Source of the DNA: Phymatolithon calcareum
Lineage: Eukaryota; Rhodophyta; Florideophyceae; Hapalidiales
Direction: 5' to 3'
Assembly: GCA_977006965.1 (NCBI GenBank)
Contig: OZ345375.1
Coordinates: 2,232,001 to 2,296,000 of the forward strand
Length of the DNA stretch: 64,000 nucleotides
Positions 54,860 through 64,000 of this stretch are shown here, piece by piece (within the stretch, counting starts at the first letter, position 1; each line of letters starts with the position of its first letter). The notes beneath the pieces are model-generated. The model searched no databases. It was not told the DNA's origin and saw only the letters and a list, made by a program, of their open reading frames with translations. Both the position numbers and the translations under genes were made by a program.

Positions 54860-57540
54860 ATAGCGCTATGCTCCTCAGCGAGATTTTTGGGCTTCAGAGC
54901 CGCAAAGCAGCACAGCCCACATAGGTTGTCCGATCCCTACCTTCCGGTCGAAACTCCAAAGTCCATCAACAATCAGAGCAACGGAGCACCACAGCGACCA
55001 CTCTATCCCCCGAATCGATGTTCCTTCCCTACTGTACGGCCATGGCGCGTCATAACAGGTTGAGGAAACATTTTTCTTCCACGACCAGGCTGCAATGATA
55101 TGTAAACCTCATGATTCTTCAGTTTGTCGAAGAGCCATTGACATCAGTTTGGACGTCATATTGCCTGCCATGCAATCGCTGCGAAACGTAGACTAAAGAT
55201 TCCGTTTTTCCGCCCTACGGCTCTGCAATGTCACGGCTGACAAAACTCCTCGCATGCGGATATTGGTATTCCTCATCGCCAGCCTTAGCTAACATTCCAA
55301 GTATGTTTGTACCTCCTCACAGCCACAAAATCTACTGGCGTGAGATGACTTCGAGACTTCCGTGGGTACGAGATAAATGGTAAGCAATGTCGCGTCATCC
55401 TTTTGATACATGTTTACCTCCTCACCGTAGCTTCCTGTAGTTCTATTATTGTATCGTTTTATGGTATATAAGACAATGTAGTCGACCCCAACTAGCAAAG
55501 GTACCGACTACAGACATTCCACCATCGACTATTGACTGTCGTCATCAATCAACGATGACCAGCAATCTTCTTGATTCCAACCTTCACACAACACCTGAAC
55601 CACGATCACAAGGCCAGCGCAATGGCGGCCCCTGATTTCACGGCTTCTACAACTACAACAGCGCTACGATATCCGCTTCCGCTCAATTCACTAGCAGAGC
55701 GACTCCCGGGATAATGCTCTGCACCACGCCTTCGGCCACGCACACGAAAACAAGGTGGAAACTTCAAACAAATTTAATCTCCCTAATAACACGACTGACA
55801 ATAATCGCAGATCTAGATATACGCGTTTTCAAATCGCGGTATTGATTCCAGGAACAGTACAATCAAAAGCCCCGAAATATATTTTGGCATTCGAAGGTAC
55901 TCTTGAGACGCTTCTTGATAGAAATTTTGATTACGGTTCTCAACACTTTCGTGCCAGTTGTACTCCACGTTGAATATGATTATACAAATTTTCTACTTCT
56001 TCCTTCACATCCGGAACTTCCATCTTCCGCCGGGCAACTTCAAAATGTCTCAGCACTTTGTCCATTCCCCGCTTCCTCGTCAAGAGCTCAAATAGCTCCT
56101 TCAGTTCGGCCACAGAGGCGTAATCTTTCCACAATTCAAAGTACTTGTCCGGGACCTTACCAACGTCCTCCATCACGAAAAATTGCAAGTCTGCGAGAGG
56201 AATATCAATTTCCGCCGTAGTCCAGTCAATTACCACGAATTCAGTAATTAGTTCATCGCTAGCCACTGCAACGCATATGTTGTCAGTGTCCAAGTCGCCG
56301 TGCACCAATGTTAAAGGTACCTTTCCTCGTATATAAATGCGGTCAAGAAACTCATGCACGTCCTTGCAGCACGCATCCACGTCCTCCCATGCAACTGCTC
56401 CAGCCGCCGCATGTTCACAAAAGCATGTCCAATTGTCCTTATTACTCAGCACTGCCCTGACCTTCGCCAAAATAGCCTCAGGCTTGGCCACAGGAATACC
56501 AGCGCTTACGAGCTCGTCCATGTGTTGCAAAGACTTCAACTGCAGCTGCCCATACAACACTAGAAACTTCTCAAGCTCCACAGTGCTCAATTCACGACCC
56601 AATTGCTCGCCGCAATCTTCCATCAATATCCACTCTTGTTCCTTGTTCACATGCAAAGGCTTCCGTACCAAGTCCGGACTTATTCTCGACAGCGCATCCG
56701 TGGTGCGTCCTTCCCTTTCATGACTAGCCTTAAAATAGACCATCCCTTTGTCTGTTGATAGCCGCAGCATCGCAGAGTCCGAATGTACAATCATCTGGTA
56801 GCTTATAGGCCTAATCCCAACCGACTCATCGAGCGAACCGATAACGACATACCCCAGATCTGACAGAACCTGCGATATCATTGCTGTGGTTTCCTTCATC
56901 CAACCACACTTCTCCCATCGTCTAAGCCCAAGTTCATGGCATTCGCATTCTTCGCGGCGCAAGTAGGGAATTGCGCGCCGGTCGTCGGCATCTGGGAACA
57001 GTGATTCAGCTGCATTCACAACCGGCAGCCATACAAAATCGTCGGGCAGCTTCAGCTGGCCTGTTGGACTGTAGCATTCGAAAAGCACGATAACTGGTGG
57101 AATCCCTTCAAAAATTTCGTGAGTGAAGGTAGAGTAAAGATACACCAGGTCGAGCTCTACGTTCAGCACCTCCTCGAGTTTCCCCGAAAAAAAATCGCAC
57201 ATGTCTCCGGCTTCTGGGTAGATTTCTGGGCAAATAATGCGCGGAAAAGAATGCTTGGACTTTGCTTTCTGCACCAGAACCTTCGGATCGCATTCATGGA
57301 ACACAAATGTCACGCATGGTTGAAGCACCATATCCGGTTCCGGTTCGTTGAGCGTTCGAATCCGACGTGATGACGCTCAGCTATTTTGGATGAAGGACTG
57401 CGGCACAGTACGCTCTCGTCTTCTCGCACGCTGAGCAGAGCGGAAAAATGGGATGGCATTTTCAAAGCGGCATCGGTCGTTTGAAACGGAAGGTTACGCT
57501 GCAAAAACGAAAAATTTTCATGCACACGGCGTCAATTAAT
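54860..57540. repeat. Kinase unit, second locus, copy D
   Basis: One of two adjacent units. 54865-55060 matches 57675-57895 (GCGAGATTTTTGGGCTT and AGGTTGAGG), and 55640-55830 matches 57960-58130. About 550 bases at 55070-55620 have no counterpart in the next unit and contain nothing recognisable. Confidence 0.7.
55940..57331 (-). CDS. APH-family (aminoglycoside/choline kinase-like) phosphotransferase, copy D
   Basis: Intact, 463 residues, ATG at 57331. It starts at MVLQPCVTFVF, seven residues later than copies B and C, because the ATG-GAG...GAG segment is missing. Catalytic-loop HGDLDTDN (D at about residue 344), FVVIDW, lysine strand MVYFKAS and hinge WILMED are all present. More diverged from B and C than they are from each other: for example EHAAAGAVAWEDVDACC where they read KNEAAGG. 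The residues between catalytic Asp and Asn differ (LDTD against LHSS), which may alter substrate or metal handling. The N-terminal extra domain is retained. The 16-base upstream box is only partly conserved (GACGCTCAG, slightly closer to the ATG). Confidence 0.8.
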   Translation of the reverse strand: MVLQPCVTFVFHECDPKVLVQKAKSKHSFPRIICPEIYPEAGDMCDFFSGKLEEVLNVELDLVYLYSTFTHEIFEGIPPVIVLFECYSPTGQLKLPDDFVWLPVVNAAESLFPDADDRRAIPYLRREECECHELGLRRWEKCGWMKETTAMISQVLSDLGYVVIGSLDESVGIRPISYQMIVHSDSAMLRLSTDKGMVYFKASHEREGRTTDALSRISPDLVRKPLHVNKEQEWILMEDCGEQLGRELSTVELEKFLVLYGQLQLKSLQHMDELVSAGIPVAKPEAILAKVRAVLSNKDNWTCFCEHAAAGAVAWEDVDACCKDVHEFLDRIYIRGKVPLTLVHGDLDTDNICVAVASDELITEFVVIDWTTAEIDIPLADLQFFVMEDVGKVPDKYFELWKDYASVAELKELFELLTRKRGMDKVLRHFEVARRKMEVPDVKEEVENLYNHIQRGVQLARKC

Positions 57541-58243
57541 GTACAGCAGGCGCGTGCACGATCACGGTGCAATTTTCGCCAAAATGCGCGCATTCGCTAG
57601 CCTCGTCGTTTGTGGCCCCGTCGGTCCTTTTCTGAGTTCCGTGTGATATACACAACAGCGAACCCTATCATAATATTATGCACCTGAGCGAGATTTTTGG
57701 GCTTAAGACTCTGTTCTGAGGGACAAAGCAATAGCTTTGTAAAGACAGCCCACAGCTACTGTCCGATCCCCCGATCGACACGCCAAGCTCATGACCAATC
57801 AGCGCAACCGAGCGCCCAAAGAACAATGGTCAGATCGACAGCTCAATCCCCCCGGATTGATATGCCTTCCCTACTGCCGTGGCGCTTCATCACAGGTTGA
57901 GGTTCCAGCCTTGATATGATACCAGGCTGACTTCCGCGACCGAACAGCAAGGACAGCAACAGCGCCACGATATCCACTTCCACTCAATTCATCAACAGAG
58001 CGACTCCCGCGAGAACGCTCCGCGCCACGCCTTCGGCGACGATCACGAAACAACTCGTAAACTTCATCCATTCGGAATTTACCCTCGCTACTAACACGAC
58101 TAACAACAATCGCAGATCTAGCTTTGCGTCCTTCAATTCGCGGATTTGTTTTCCGCAACGGACCATCAACAAGCCCCGACATTAGTTTTGGCATTGGGAG
58201 GTTTGCTTGAGACGATTTTAATGAGAAACCTTGGTGACTTTTC

Positions 58244-59727
58244 TCAACACTTTCGCGCCAGTTGTACGCCACTTTGAATAAGATTTTGCAAATCTTCTAC
58301 AGCTTCCTCCACATCCGAGACTTCCATCTCTCGCTGGGCAATTTCAACATATCTCAGAGATACGTCCACCCCCCGCTTCACACTCGCGAGTTCAAATAGC
58401 ACATTCAGTTCAGCCACCGAAGCGAACTCTTTCCACAATTCAAAGTGCTTGTCCGGGACCTTACCAACGTCCCCTATCGTGAAACATTGCAAGTCTATGA
58501 CGGGAAGATCGAATTCCGCAGTAATCCAATCAGTTATCACGAATTCATTAAGCGGTTCATCGCCAGCCGCTGCAGCGCATATGTTCTGCGTGTCCAAGTC
58601 GCCATGCACCAGCGTTAGAGGTACCTTGCCCCGTACATAAATGCAGTCAAGAAACGCACGCACGTCCTTGCAGCACGCATCCACGTCTGCCCACGCAACA
58701 GCTCGAGCCGCTGCACGCTTGCAAAAACATGTCCAATTGTCACGTCCTTGCAGCACGCATCCACGTCCTCCCATGCAACTGCTCCAGCCGCTGCATGTTC
58801 ACAAAAGCATTTCCAAGTGGCCTTGTTACTCAGCACTGCCCTGACCTTCGCCAAAGTAGCCTCAGGTTTGGCTCGAGGAATATCAGAGCTTATGAGCTCG
58901 TCCATGTGTTGCAAAGAATTCAACTGCAGCTGCCCATATAACAGAAGAAACTTCTCAAGCTCCACAGTGCTCAATTCACGACCCAATTTCTCGCCGCAGT
59001 CTTCCATCAATATCCACTCTTGTTCCTTGTTAACGTACAATAGCTTCCTTAACAAGTCCGGACTTATTCTCGACAGCGTCTCCAAGGTGCGTCCTTCCCT
59101 TTCATGACTAGCCTTAAAATAGACCATCCCTTTGTCTGTTGATAGCCGCAGCATCGCAGAGTCCGAATGTACAATCATCTGGTAGCTTATAGGCCTAATC
59201 CCACCCGACTCATCGAGCGAACCGATAACGACATACCCCAGATCTGACAGAACCTGCGATATCATTGTTGTGGTTTCCTTCATCCAACCACACTTCTCCC
59301 ATCGTCTAAGCCCAAGTTCATGGCATTCGCCTTCTTCGCGACGCAAGTAGGAAATTGCGCGCCGGTCGTCGGCATCTGGGAACAGTGATTCAGCTGCATT
59401 CACAACCGGCAGCCATACAAAATCGTCGGGCAGCTTCAGCTGGCCTGTTGGACTGTAGCATTCGAAAAGCACGATAACTGGTGGAATCCCTTCAAAAATT
59501 TCGTGAGTGAAGGTAGAGTGCAAATAGACCAGATCGAGCTCTACGTTCAACACCTCCTCGAGTTTCATCGGAAAAAAGGCGCATGCTGTCGGTTTGTGGG
59601 TAGACTGGTGGGCAATTAATGCGTGGGAAAAAAGCTTGGACTCTGCTTTCTGCACCAGAACCTTCGGATCGCATTCATGGAAAGCAATTGTCACGCATGG
59701 CTGAAGCTCATCAACGCTAGACTCCAT
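58244..59727 (-). pseudogene. APH-family kinase, copy E (broken by an 80-base duplication)
   Basis: ATG at 59727 (MESSVDELQPC), as in copy B. The frame is open to about 58740, then an 80-base segment (58741-58820) is present a second time (58661-58740) in a diverged version. Since 80 is not a multiple of 3, the frame is lost. The downstream part still encodes an intact-looking C-terminus with HGDLDTQN and FVITDW. A small pair of compensating indels also garbles residues 33-54 relative to the other copies. The two versions of the duplicated segment differ at more than ten positions, so they came from different paralogues. Confidence 0.8.
58661..58820. repeat. Two diverged 80-base direct repeats inside kinase copy E
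   Basis: Both start CACGTCCTTGCAGCACGCAT (58661 and 58741). They encode the region before the catalytic loop (DVDACCKDV). One reads WADVD, the other WEDVD. Confidence 0.9.
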
Positions 59728-59770
59728 ATCTGGTTTCCAGATCTTTTCGTTGCGATTTGGACTTCGACAT

Positions 59771-59786
59771 GATCGCGCTCAGAGAC
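59771..59786 (-). promoter_or_regulatory. Conserved 16-base box upstream of kinase copy E
   Basis: Identical GATCGCGCTCAGAGAC, 44 bases from the first base of the start codon at 59727, exactly as at copies A, B and C 45 kb away. Confidence 0.4.
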
Positions 59787-59969
59787 TTCAGATGGAGAAC
59801 TCCCCTTGGCGGATAATTCGAAATTAAGGGGTTTGGTGGTGCAGTACAGTAGTGACGGTCAAACAATCTGCTACGAGCACGTAGGTGGTCGAAAATAAAT
59901 TGGCGAAAATTAAAAATTTTCGCTTTTGCCCGTTAATAATTAAACACGCGTTAAAACTTGATCGTCTGC

Positions 59970-60640
59970 CTTGCGGCGACCTCCCGGGCACAATGCAAGC
60001 AAGCAACGTCCCACCTGCTTGACCGATTAAGGCGCAATGCGAAAGCAAGTTTACTTCAACGCGGATGTTGCTTGTTCCCCCAGACTACTTCGGTGAGCTT
60101 CACTATTCTCCTTGTCAATACATCATCTCTAATACTATTGCTTCAATTTCGAGCATCAGATGCTCTGGGAGCCAAACTTGATCGTCTGTTCGATTGTCTG
60201 AAGCAGGTTATTCGCCTTCGTTCTTAAGTTTATATCCCTTCTGTCACTTGTGCAATCAATTCTTTTAGATAACTACACTAATATTTGATGCCAATTACTT
60301 CTGTCTCCCTGGTCATTATTTTGTTCTGCATTATCTGTCAGTCGCACGCGGCCTTATTCTCCCTCTTTCTCAACATGCGCCTCGCGGTCTACGCTTCCTC
60401 CGATGCCCAGCCCTTCGAGTGCTTGTTGACTCCATTATGTAGAACATCTTGCGCAAATGAGATGTTCGGACCTCCCGGTCACACTGCAAGCAAGCGACGT
60501 CCCGACTGCTTGGCCGATTAAGGCACAGTACGAAAGAAAGTTTACCTCAACGCGAATATTGTCTGTTTCTTCTGACTTCTTTGGTGAGCTTCACTATTCT
60601 CCTTATCAATACATCACTAGTAGTACAATTTGCTCAACTT
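59970..60640. repeat. Pair of direct repeats of about 175 bases
   Basis: 59970-60150 and 60466-60640 match (CGACCTCCCGG(G/T)CAC, then GATTAAGGC, then GTGAGCTTCACTATTCTCC). The 300 bases between them hold a short frame with a signal-peptide-like start. No LTR hallmarks are evident. Confidence 0.6.
60288..60521 (+). CDS. Possible small secreted protein (weak)
   Basis: 77 codons from ATG at 60288. The first 20 residues (MPITSVSLVIILFCIICQSHA) have the shape of a signal peptide with a cleavage site after SHA, followed by a segment with several cysteines (FECLLTPLCRTSC). It runs into the second direct repeat, from which its C-terminus derives. It may be chance. Confidence 0.2.
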   Translation: MPITSVSLVIILFCIICQSHAALFSLFLNMRLAVYASSDAQPFECLLTPLCRTSCANEMFGPPGHTASKRRPDCLAD

Positions 60641-60697
60641 CTATCTCATAAATGCAAATCGGGTACGCCTCGATACATAGAGAGTGTCTCCTCGAAA

Positions 60698-60982
60698 ATG
60701 AGCAAGCTCACGGCACCCATTTGCGCTCATTTACCGGGTTTACTTGCACTTCTTCTGATCAATCGTCTCCTCCATTCCCCGTGCCATCGACAGGCTTGGA
60801 CTGCCGCGTCGTCGTCTTCCGCCAGCAGCGCCGTGCCACGGATGAGTGATGCCGATCTATACCGATTCATCCCGTACATGGAGTTCGCACAAGTACTGAA
60901 CGCTCGTAATGATCACGATTACCGTCGCCTAGTGAGGAGGGGCAAATTCTGTTTTCGTTTCCATTTACGACGCAATCGATAG
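60698..60982 (+). CDS. Hypothetical protein, 94 residues (weak)
   Basis: ATG at 60698. A hydrophobic stretch (LPGLLALLLINRLL) is followed by a Ser-rich linker and a more protein-like tail (MSDADLYRFIPYMEFAQVL, then RRLVRRGKFCFRF). No family recognised and no close neighbour to support it. Confidence 0.2.
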   Translation: MSKLTAPICAHLPGLLALLLINRLLHSPCHRQAWTAASSSSASSAVPRMSDADLYRFIPYMEFAQVLNARNDHDYRRLVRRGKFCFRFHLRRNR

Positions 60983-61379
60983 CGGCATCACCCTTTCATG
61001 CGGTATTGCAAGAAACATGAGGCGAAGCTGCTGCTGCCTTTTGTGAGTGAATAGTATTTAGCGGATATTTTTCAGTATTGGCATAATTCGAAGTGCTTCA
61101 AGACGCTAAAACTCTACTCTAGTAAGTAAAGTTAGTAGTGTATTGCGTATAAATTGTTTTCTGCATTCTTTTCGAAAATAAATGCGTTTTTTACTTTATC
61201 AAGTCCTCAGCGCTCCATTTGATACCGAATATAGAGACATCGTCGAGTTACTTGTATTACTGGCAAAGTAAAACATCCCTCTGTTTCCGCAAAGATGCGT
61301 TTTCATTTTATCTCCTAATCCTTTCTCGAGACAACTAACCTTTCAAACGTTTGTCTATTGTTTGTGTTTCGGTATTAGC
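60983..61379. other. No gene recognised
   Basis: Short non-coding stretch. Confidence 0.4.
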
Positions 61380-61765
61380 CATTCGGTGATCCATTTTCGA
61401 ATAGAAGTCCCAAGTGTCGCACTGGAGAGCGTGCGGTGCAGAGCATTAACCTTTTTTCTTTTATCAGTGCATCCGCGAAGCTATGCTCGCCGTGTATCTA
61501 CTCTAAGTTCTCCAACCCTCCATTTTGATACGCCTCACGAAGTCCCGCGATGTCGATGAGGAGACACTTCTCCGTCATCCAACGTAGCGTAGCAATGGAC
61601 TCAAAGAGCGTGCAGGAGTGTGCGAATAAGCGAAGCGTGAACCTCCTTGACAACAGTACACTTAAGGTATGCACCAAGATGAAATCTGCATCGTACTCGT
61701 GCAGAACTGCATAGATTTTGGCAGCTAACACTGACTTTGCAACTCTTTGCTCTTTAAGTGACGAC
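61380..61765 (-). pseudogene. Copia RNase H fragment
   Basis: Minus-strand frame (open 61731-61498) reading SVLAAKIYAVLHEYDADFILV, then LFESIATLRWMTEKCLLIDIAGLREAYQNGGLENL. This aligns with the RNase H/tail region of Copia pol (compare SLFKVIVKNSTTTEKRLMID in element 2 and CLFDGLTTLKTTREKRVLID in element 1). The usual AAEL reads AAKI, so the catalytic Glu is lost. Decayed remnants of the tail (SATLGTSIRKWITEW) continue to about 61380 in another frame. No LTR nearby. It represents a third, older Copia family. Confidence 0.6.
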
Positions 61766-62192
61766 TACGCCAGGATTGAGCATGCGTCTTTTGCGCTGCT
61801 TTGTGTCATTACTTAAATATTTGTTTCCGTGGGGCTTCAATAACGACTTCAATAGGTATCAGTACTTTTGCAACGTGAACTTTACCTGCTTTCTTCTCTG
61901 ATTGACTGCTGCGTTTCTGAACATTCGGGCTCTTAAATAGACTATTGCTCTCTTGGTTTTCTCCTTGTGAGGCTAACACCACATCCAGGGCCTAATTATT
62001 CTCTCCTGTTATGTGCAACACGACAATGGCTTCTTTTACGATTCGGATGGCGAGACGCTAACGGGTGATATCGGGAATGGTTTTACAGAGCGTGCGGTGC
62101 ACCCATTCGAAGTACGTATTCAAACCAGTTCTAGTGCTGCTCTCAGGCGCACAGTCTGTCTCCGGAAGAGAGTATTAGATACGAAAATGAAA
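61766..62192. other. No gene recognised
   Basis: Short non-coding stretch between the Copia fragment and the frame at 62193. Confidence 0.4.
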
Positions 62193-62564
62193 TTATTCCT
62201 TGTTTTTCTCATCAGAATTACGTGATTTACACATAGCACGTGTTCTGTCGGTAAACACCAGGGCACCATCTTCACGAGAGAAGCTTTTACTCCTTGCTTT
62301 GTGCCGTATCATACGTGGGCTGAGCGCTGCGGACCTTGACGATTCTGCAACGTCACGATCAAGGTTGGTGAACCCTCCTGTCATAAGGAGTGCAGGTTTT
62401 GCTAGCTGTATCATAAACGGAACACTAGGCGTGGGACAGCAACTGTAAGCATCATCTATTGATTTACTGAAGAAATTTTGAGTTTTCCTATCGCACCCAT
62501 ATTGCCTGGTTTCCCCCTCGGCTGTTGTCCTTTGCAATGGATTTTGCCTCCATGGCAGAAACAT
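62193..62564 (-). CDS. Hypothetical protein, 123 residues
   Basis: ATG at 62564 (MFLPWRQNPLQ). Contains CCPTPSVPFMIQLAKPALLM and a basic, Ser-rich tail (RHKARSKSFSREDGALVF). It is divergent from the DeSI-type gene, with about 100 bases between the two ATGs, a spacing suggestive of a shared promoter in a compact genome. No known domain. It could be the first exon of a longer gene or a chance frame. Confidence 0.3.
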   Translation of the reverse strand: MFLPWRQNPLQRTTAEGETRQYGCDRKTQNFFSKSIDDAYSCCPTPSVPFMIQLAKPALLMTGGFTNLDRDVAESSRSAALSPRMIRHKARSKSFSREDGALVFTDRTRAMCKSRNSDEKNKE

Positions 62565-62665
62565 CGAAGTTTTGACCGCGGCCACAATCAGGCGCCCACC
62601 ATCTCGCCGTCTTTGTCCGAAGCGCCACCTTTATCATTACGGTCATTAAGGACAAAGCACGCGCC

Positions 62666-63365
62666 ATGGCAAACGAGCCCAACGGCGCTCCCGACACTCT
62701 GCAAGTCCCAGTCGAGCTGAATGTGTACGATTTGCTCCATCCGGAGAAACCGGAAGCTATCTCGACGCTGAATTGGTACCTTTATGGTCTCGGTATGGGA
62801 CTGTATCACAGCGGTGTGTCAATATACGGTACAGAGTATTGCTTCGGCGGCCATCCGGATGCATACACTGGTGTCTTCGAGGTGGAACCGCGCGACGCTC
62901 CCGAGGCAAAATACCGCGAAACGATCGTTGTGGGCTACACATCGCTAAGTCCTATCGATGTAGCATTGCTCGTAAACCAGATGTCCAATCACTGGTTGGG
63001 TAATTCCTACAATTTGCTCACGAGGTACGTGTGTTGTTCATTGCGTTTCTTCATATTGCAATCGTGCCGTCGAATTTGACCATCTGACCGCTTTGGCCTT
63101 CTCCTCATGACGGATGTGAATCCGCAGAAACTGCAACCATTTTGCGAGTGAATTGTGCGAAAAACTCACGGGAAATCCGGCACCGGGCTGGGTGAACCGC
63201 CTGGCATGGATGGGGGAAAAGGCAAAGTTCTTGCTCCCAGAGGGTATTGACAACCCAATGGCCGCCCCCGTGCAGGCAGCACATGTGCACACAACACCGG
63301 CCACGGATGCCGCCGCGCGTGCGGCGAGAGAACAGCAAAACAGCGCTGATCCGGAGGAGAGCTAA
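62666..63365 (+). CDS. PPPDE/DeSI-type cysteine protease (desumoylating isopeptidase-like), two exons
   Basis: PPPDE-fold thiol proteases remove SUMO or ubiquitin from proteins in nucleus or cytosol. ATG at 62666 (GCCATGG context). Exon 1 is 62666-63024, an intron of 103 bases (GTACGT...GCAG) splits an Arg codon, and exon 2 is 63128-63365; total 198 residues. Joining the exons restores the motif RNCNHF. Catalytic His is H48 (YHSGVSIYG) and catalytic Cys is C122 (NCNHFASELC). EYCFGGH, TGVFEVEPR and LTGNPAPGWVNRLAWMG are family signatures, closest to the DESI2/At plant-type group. The C-terminal tail is Ala/Pro-rich. Everything needed for activity is present, and it is probably an active host gene. 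Confidence 0.9.
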
Positions 63366-63793
63366 TAACATTTTTCGTGCTGCGGCATCTTCGACGCATG
63401 CGGGCACATGATTTAGTGTCGATGTACAGATTTGTAGCTACAGTAAAAAGGGGTAAAGGCTTCTTGTGTGTAGCATCCTCGGCGTGGAATCATAAGCCGT
63501 CACACTGACTTAACTGGTTTTGGAGATGTTTTTTGTCATGACTGTGCGAGAAAGAATTATGGTAAACCCGAAGTTCTTGTCGCGTGAGCTATTAGCACTG
63601 GTGTTTATGAGTTTGTGGACCCTCATCCGCAGAAGATCTAAAGTTTAGCATGTGGATTTTAAAACGAGAGAGCAGGATTTTCAAAAACTGCCTGAAAAAC
63701 AGGAACTGATGCGTTACTTCTACCCTTGTCATTGTGTGAACCAGATTCTATCTTACAGAAGGAGAGTCTTTATCGTGGCGCTATGTCGGCAAA
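63366..63793. other. No gene; 3' flanks of two convergent genes
   Basis: Contains the 3' region of the DeSI-type gene and of the ligase-like gene. + strand frames across 63650-63800 look protein-like in short stretches but shift frame and oppose the better-supported minus-strand gene. Confidence 0.4.
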
Positions 63794-64000
63794 CTATTCA
63801 ACCGTAAAGCTCTCGGATACCATCCCGACCACGCCATTCCGCTCAAGTGGACTTCGACTCCAATGCTCGTTGCCTGGTATAAAATCTGCACGAACGACTT
63901 TGCCTTTCTCACGAAGCCAATTCCCTTCGTCAACCCTGACAACAACCCCTTCAACTGTTCCTTCCCCCAATGCACTCTTCCTTTCACTTACAGCTTGCTT
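63794..64000 (-). CDS. RNA-ligase-like protein, C-terminal end (cut by the right edge)
   Basis: Minus-strand frame open from the window edge to a TAG at 63794-63796, 68 residues visible. It carries EGVVVRV, which fits nucleotidyltransferase motif IV (EGVVIR/K), and after a short spacer REKGKVVRADFI, which fits motif V (KxK), followed by HWS and RNG as in several eukaryotic RNA-ligase-domain proteins. These enzymes join RNA ends through an enzyme-AMP intermediate on a lysine in motif I, which would lie outside the window. Family assignment rests on motifs IV and V only. The gene converges on the DeSI-type gene. No lesion in the visible part. Confidence 0.6.
   Translation of the reverse strand, partial: KQAVSERKSALGEGTVEGVVVRVDEGNWLREKGKVVRADFIPGNEHWSRSPLERNGVVGMVSESFTVE

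Larger units (their letters stand above)
57670..59860. repeat. Kinase unit, second locus, copy E
   Basis: Second unit of the distal locus, matching the D unit as described there and matching the proximal array in the gene and upstream box. Confidence 0.7.

Noticed and set aside
57871-58272. 133-codon minus frame downstream of kinase copy E
   Set aside because: Arg/Ser-rich, overlaps the kinase C-terminus in another frame, and only short pieces are kept open in the D unit.
63650-64000. + strand coding region (RYVGKLFNRKALGYHP and neighbouring frame)
   Set aside because: Protein-like but frame-shifting; the minus strand here carries ligase motifs IV and V in one clean frame, so the + frames are its shadow.

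Overview
The window reads as nuclear DNA of a eukaryote with a fairly compact, transposon-rich genome. The evidence is short spliceosomal introns with GT-AG borders (55, 102 and 103 bases), a PPPDE/DeSI-type protease, a plastid-type CRT-like transporter, an FkbM-type methyltransferase relic, and both LTR retrotransposons and several DNA transposon superfamilies. A red alga would fit (CRT-like transporter with an N-terminal extension resembling a plastid transit peptide, few short introns, many degenerate Copia elements), but this is inference and no marker gene settles it.

Layout. 1-3.3 kb: the tail of an unrecognised broken gene, a broken FkbM methyltransferase (+) and a three-exon CRT-like transporter (-). 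3.3-11.7 kb: a tandem array of about 2.8-kb units, each carrying an APH-family kinase gene on the minus strand; the first copy is broken and the next two are intact. 11.7-16.9 kb: non-autonomous DNA transposons, including two stacks in which neighbouring elements share one target-site duplication. 17-29.5 kb: mostly non-coding, with remnants of a GHTH-motif transposase-like gene, a CACTA-type transposase and a piggyBac-type transposase. 29.7-35.5 kb: a Copia element (-) with two 480-488 base LTRs and a decayed gag-pol. 35.9-39.8 kb: one possible small gene and a chain of decayed minus-strand reading frames. 40.1-46.9 kb: the 5' part of a piggyBac-like element (TTAA target, SAP-like domain) abutting a second Copia element (+) with 204-base LTRs. 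47.5-48.5 kb: a short hAT element with a perfect 8-base target duplication. 50-54.8 kb: a C2H2 zinc-finger frame, a decayed unknown coding region and a non-autonomous piggyBac-like element holding an unrelated frame. 54.9-59.9 kb: two more copies of the kinase unit, one intact and one broken by a chimeric 80-base duplication. 60-64 kb: a direct repeat, a Copia RNase H fragment, a DeSI-type protease with one intron (+), and the C-terminal end of an RNA-ligase-like gene (-) running off the edge.

The strongest unexpected signal is in the second Copia element. The gag frame ends exactly at a canonical -1 slippery heptamer (GGGTTTT), followed by a 5-base spacer and a complete H-type pseudoknot, and pol is open in the -1 frame. 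Other notable points are the five-copy kinase family with an additional N-terminal region and a 16-base box at a fixed distance from four start codons, and the repeated reuse of one target site by stacked transposons.
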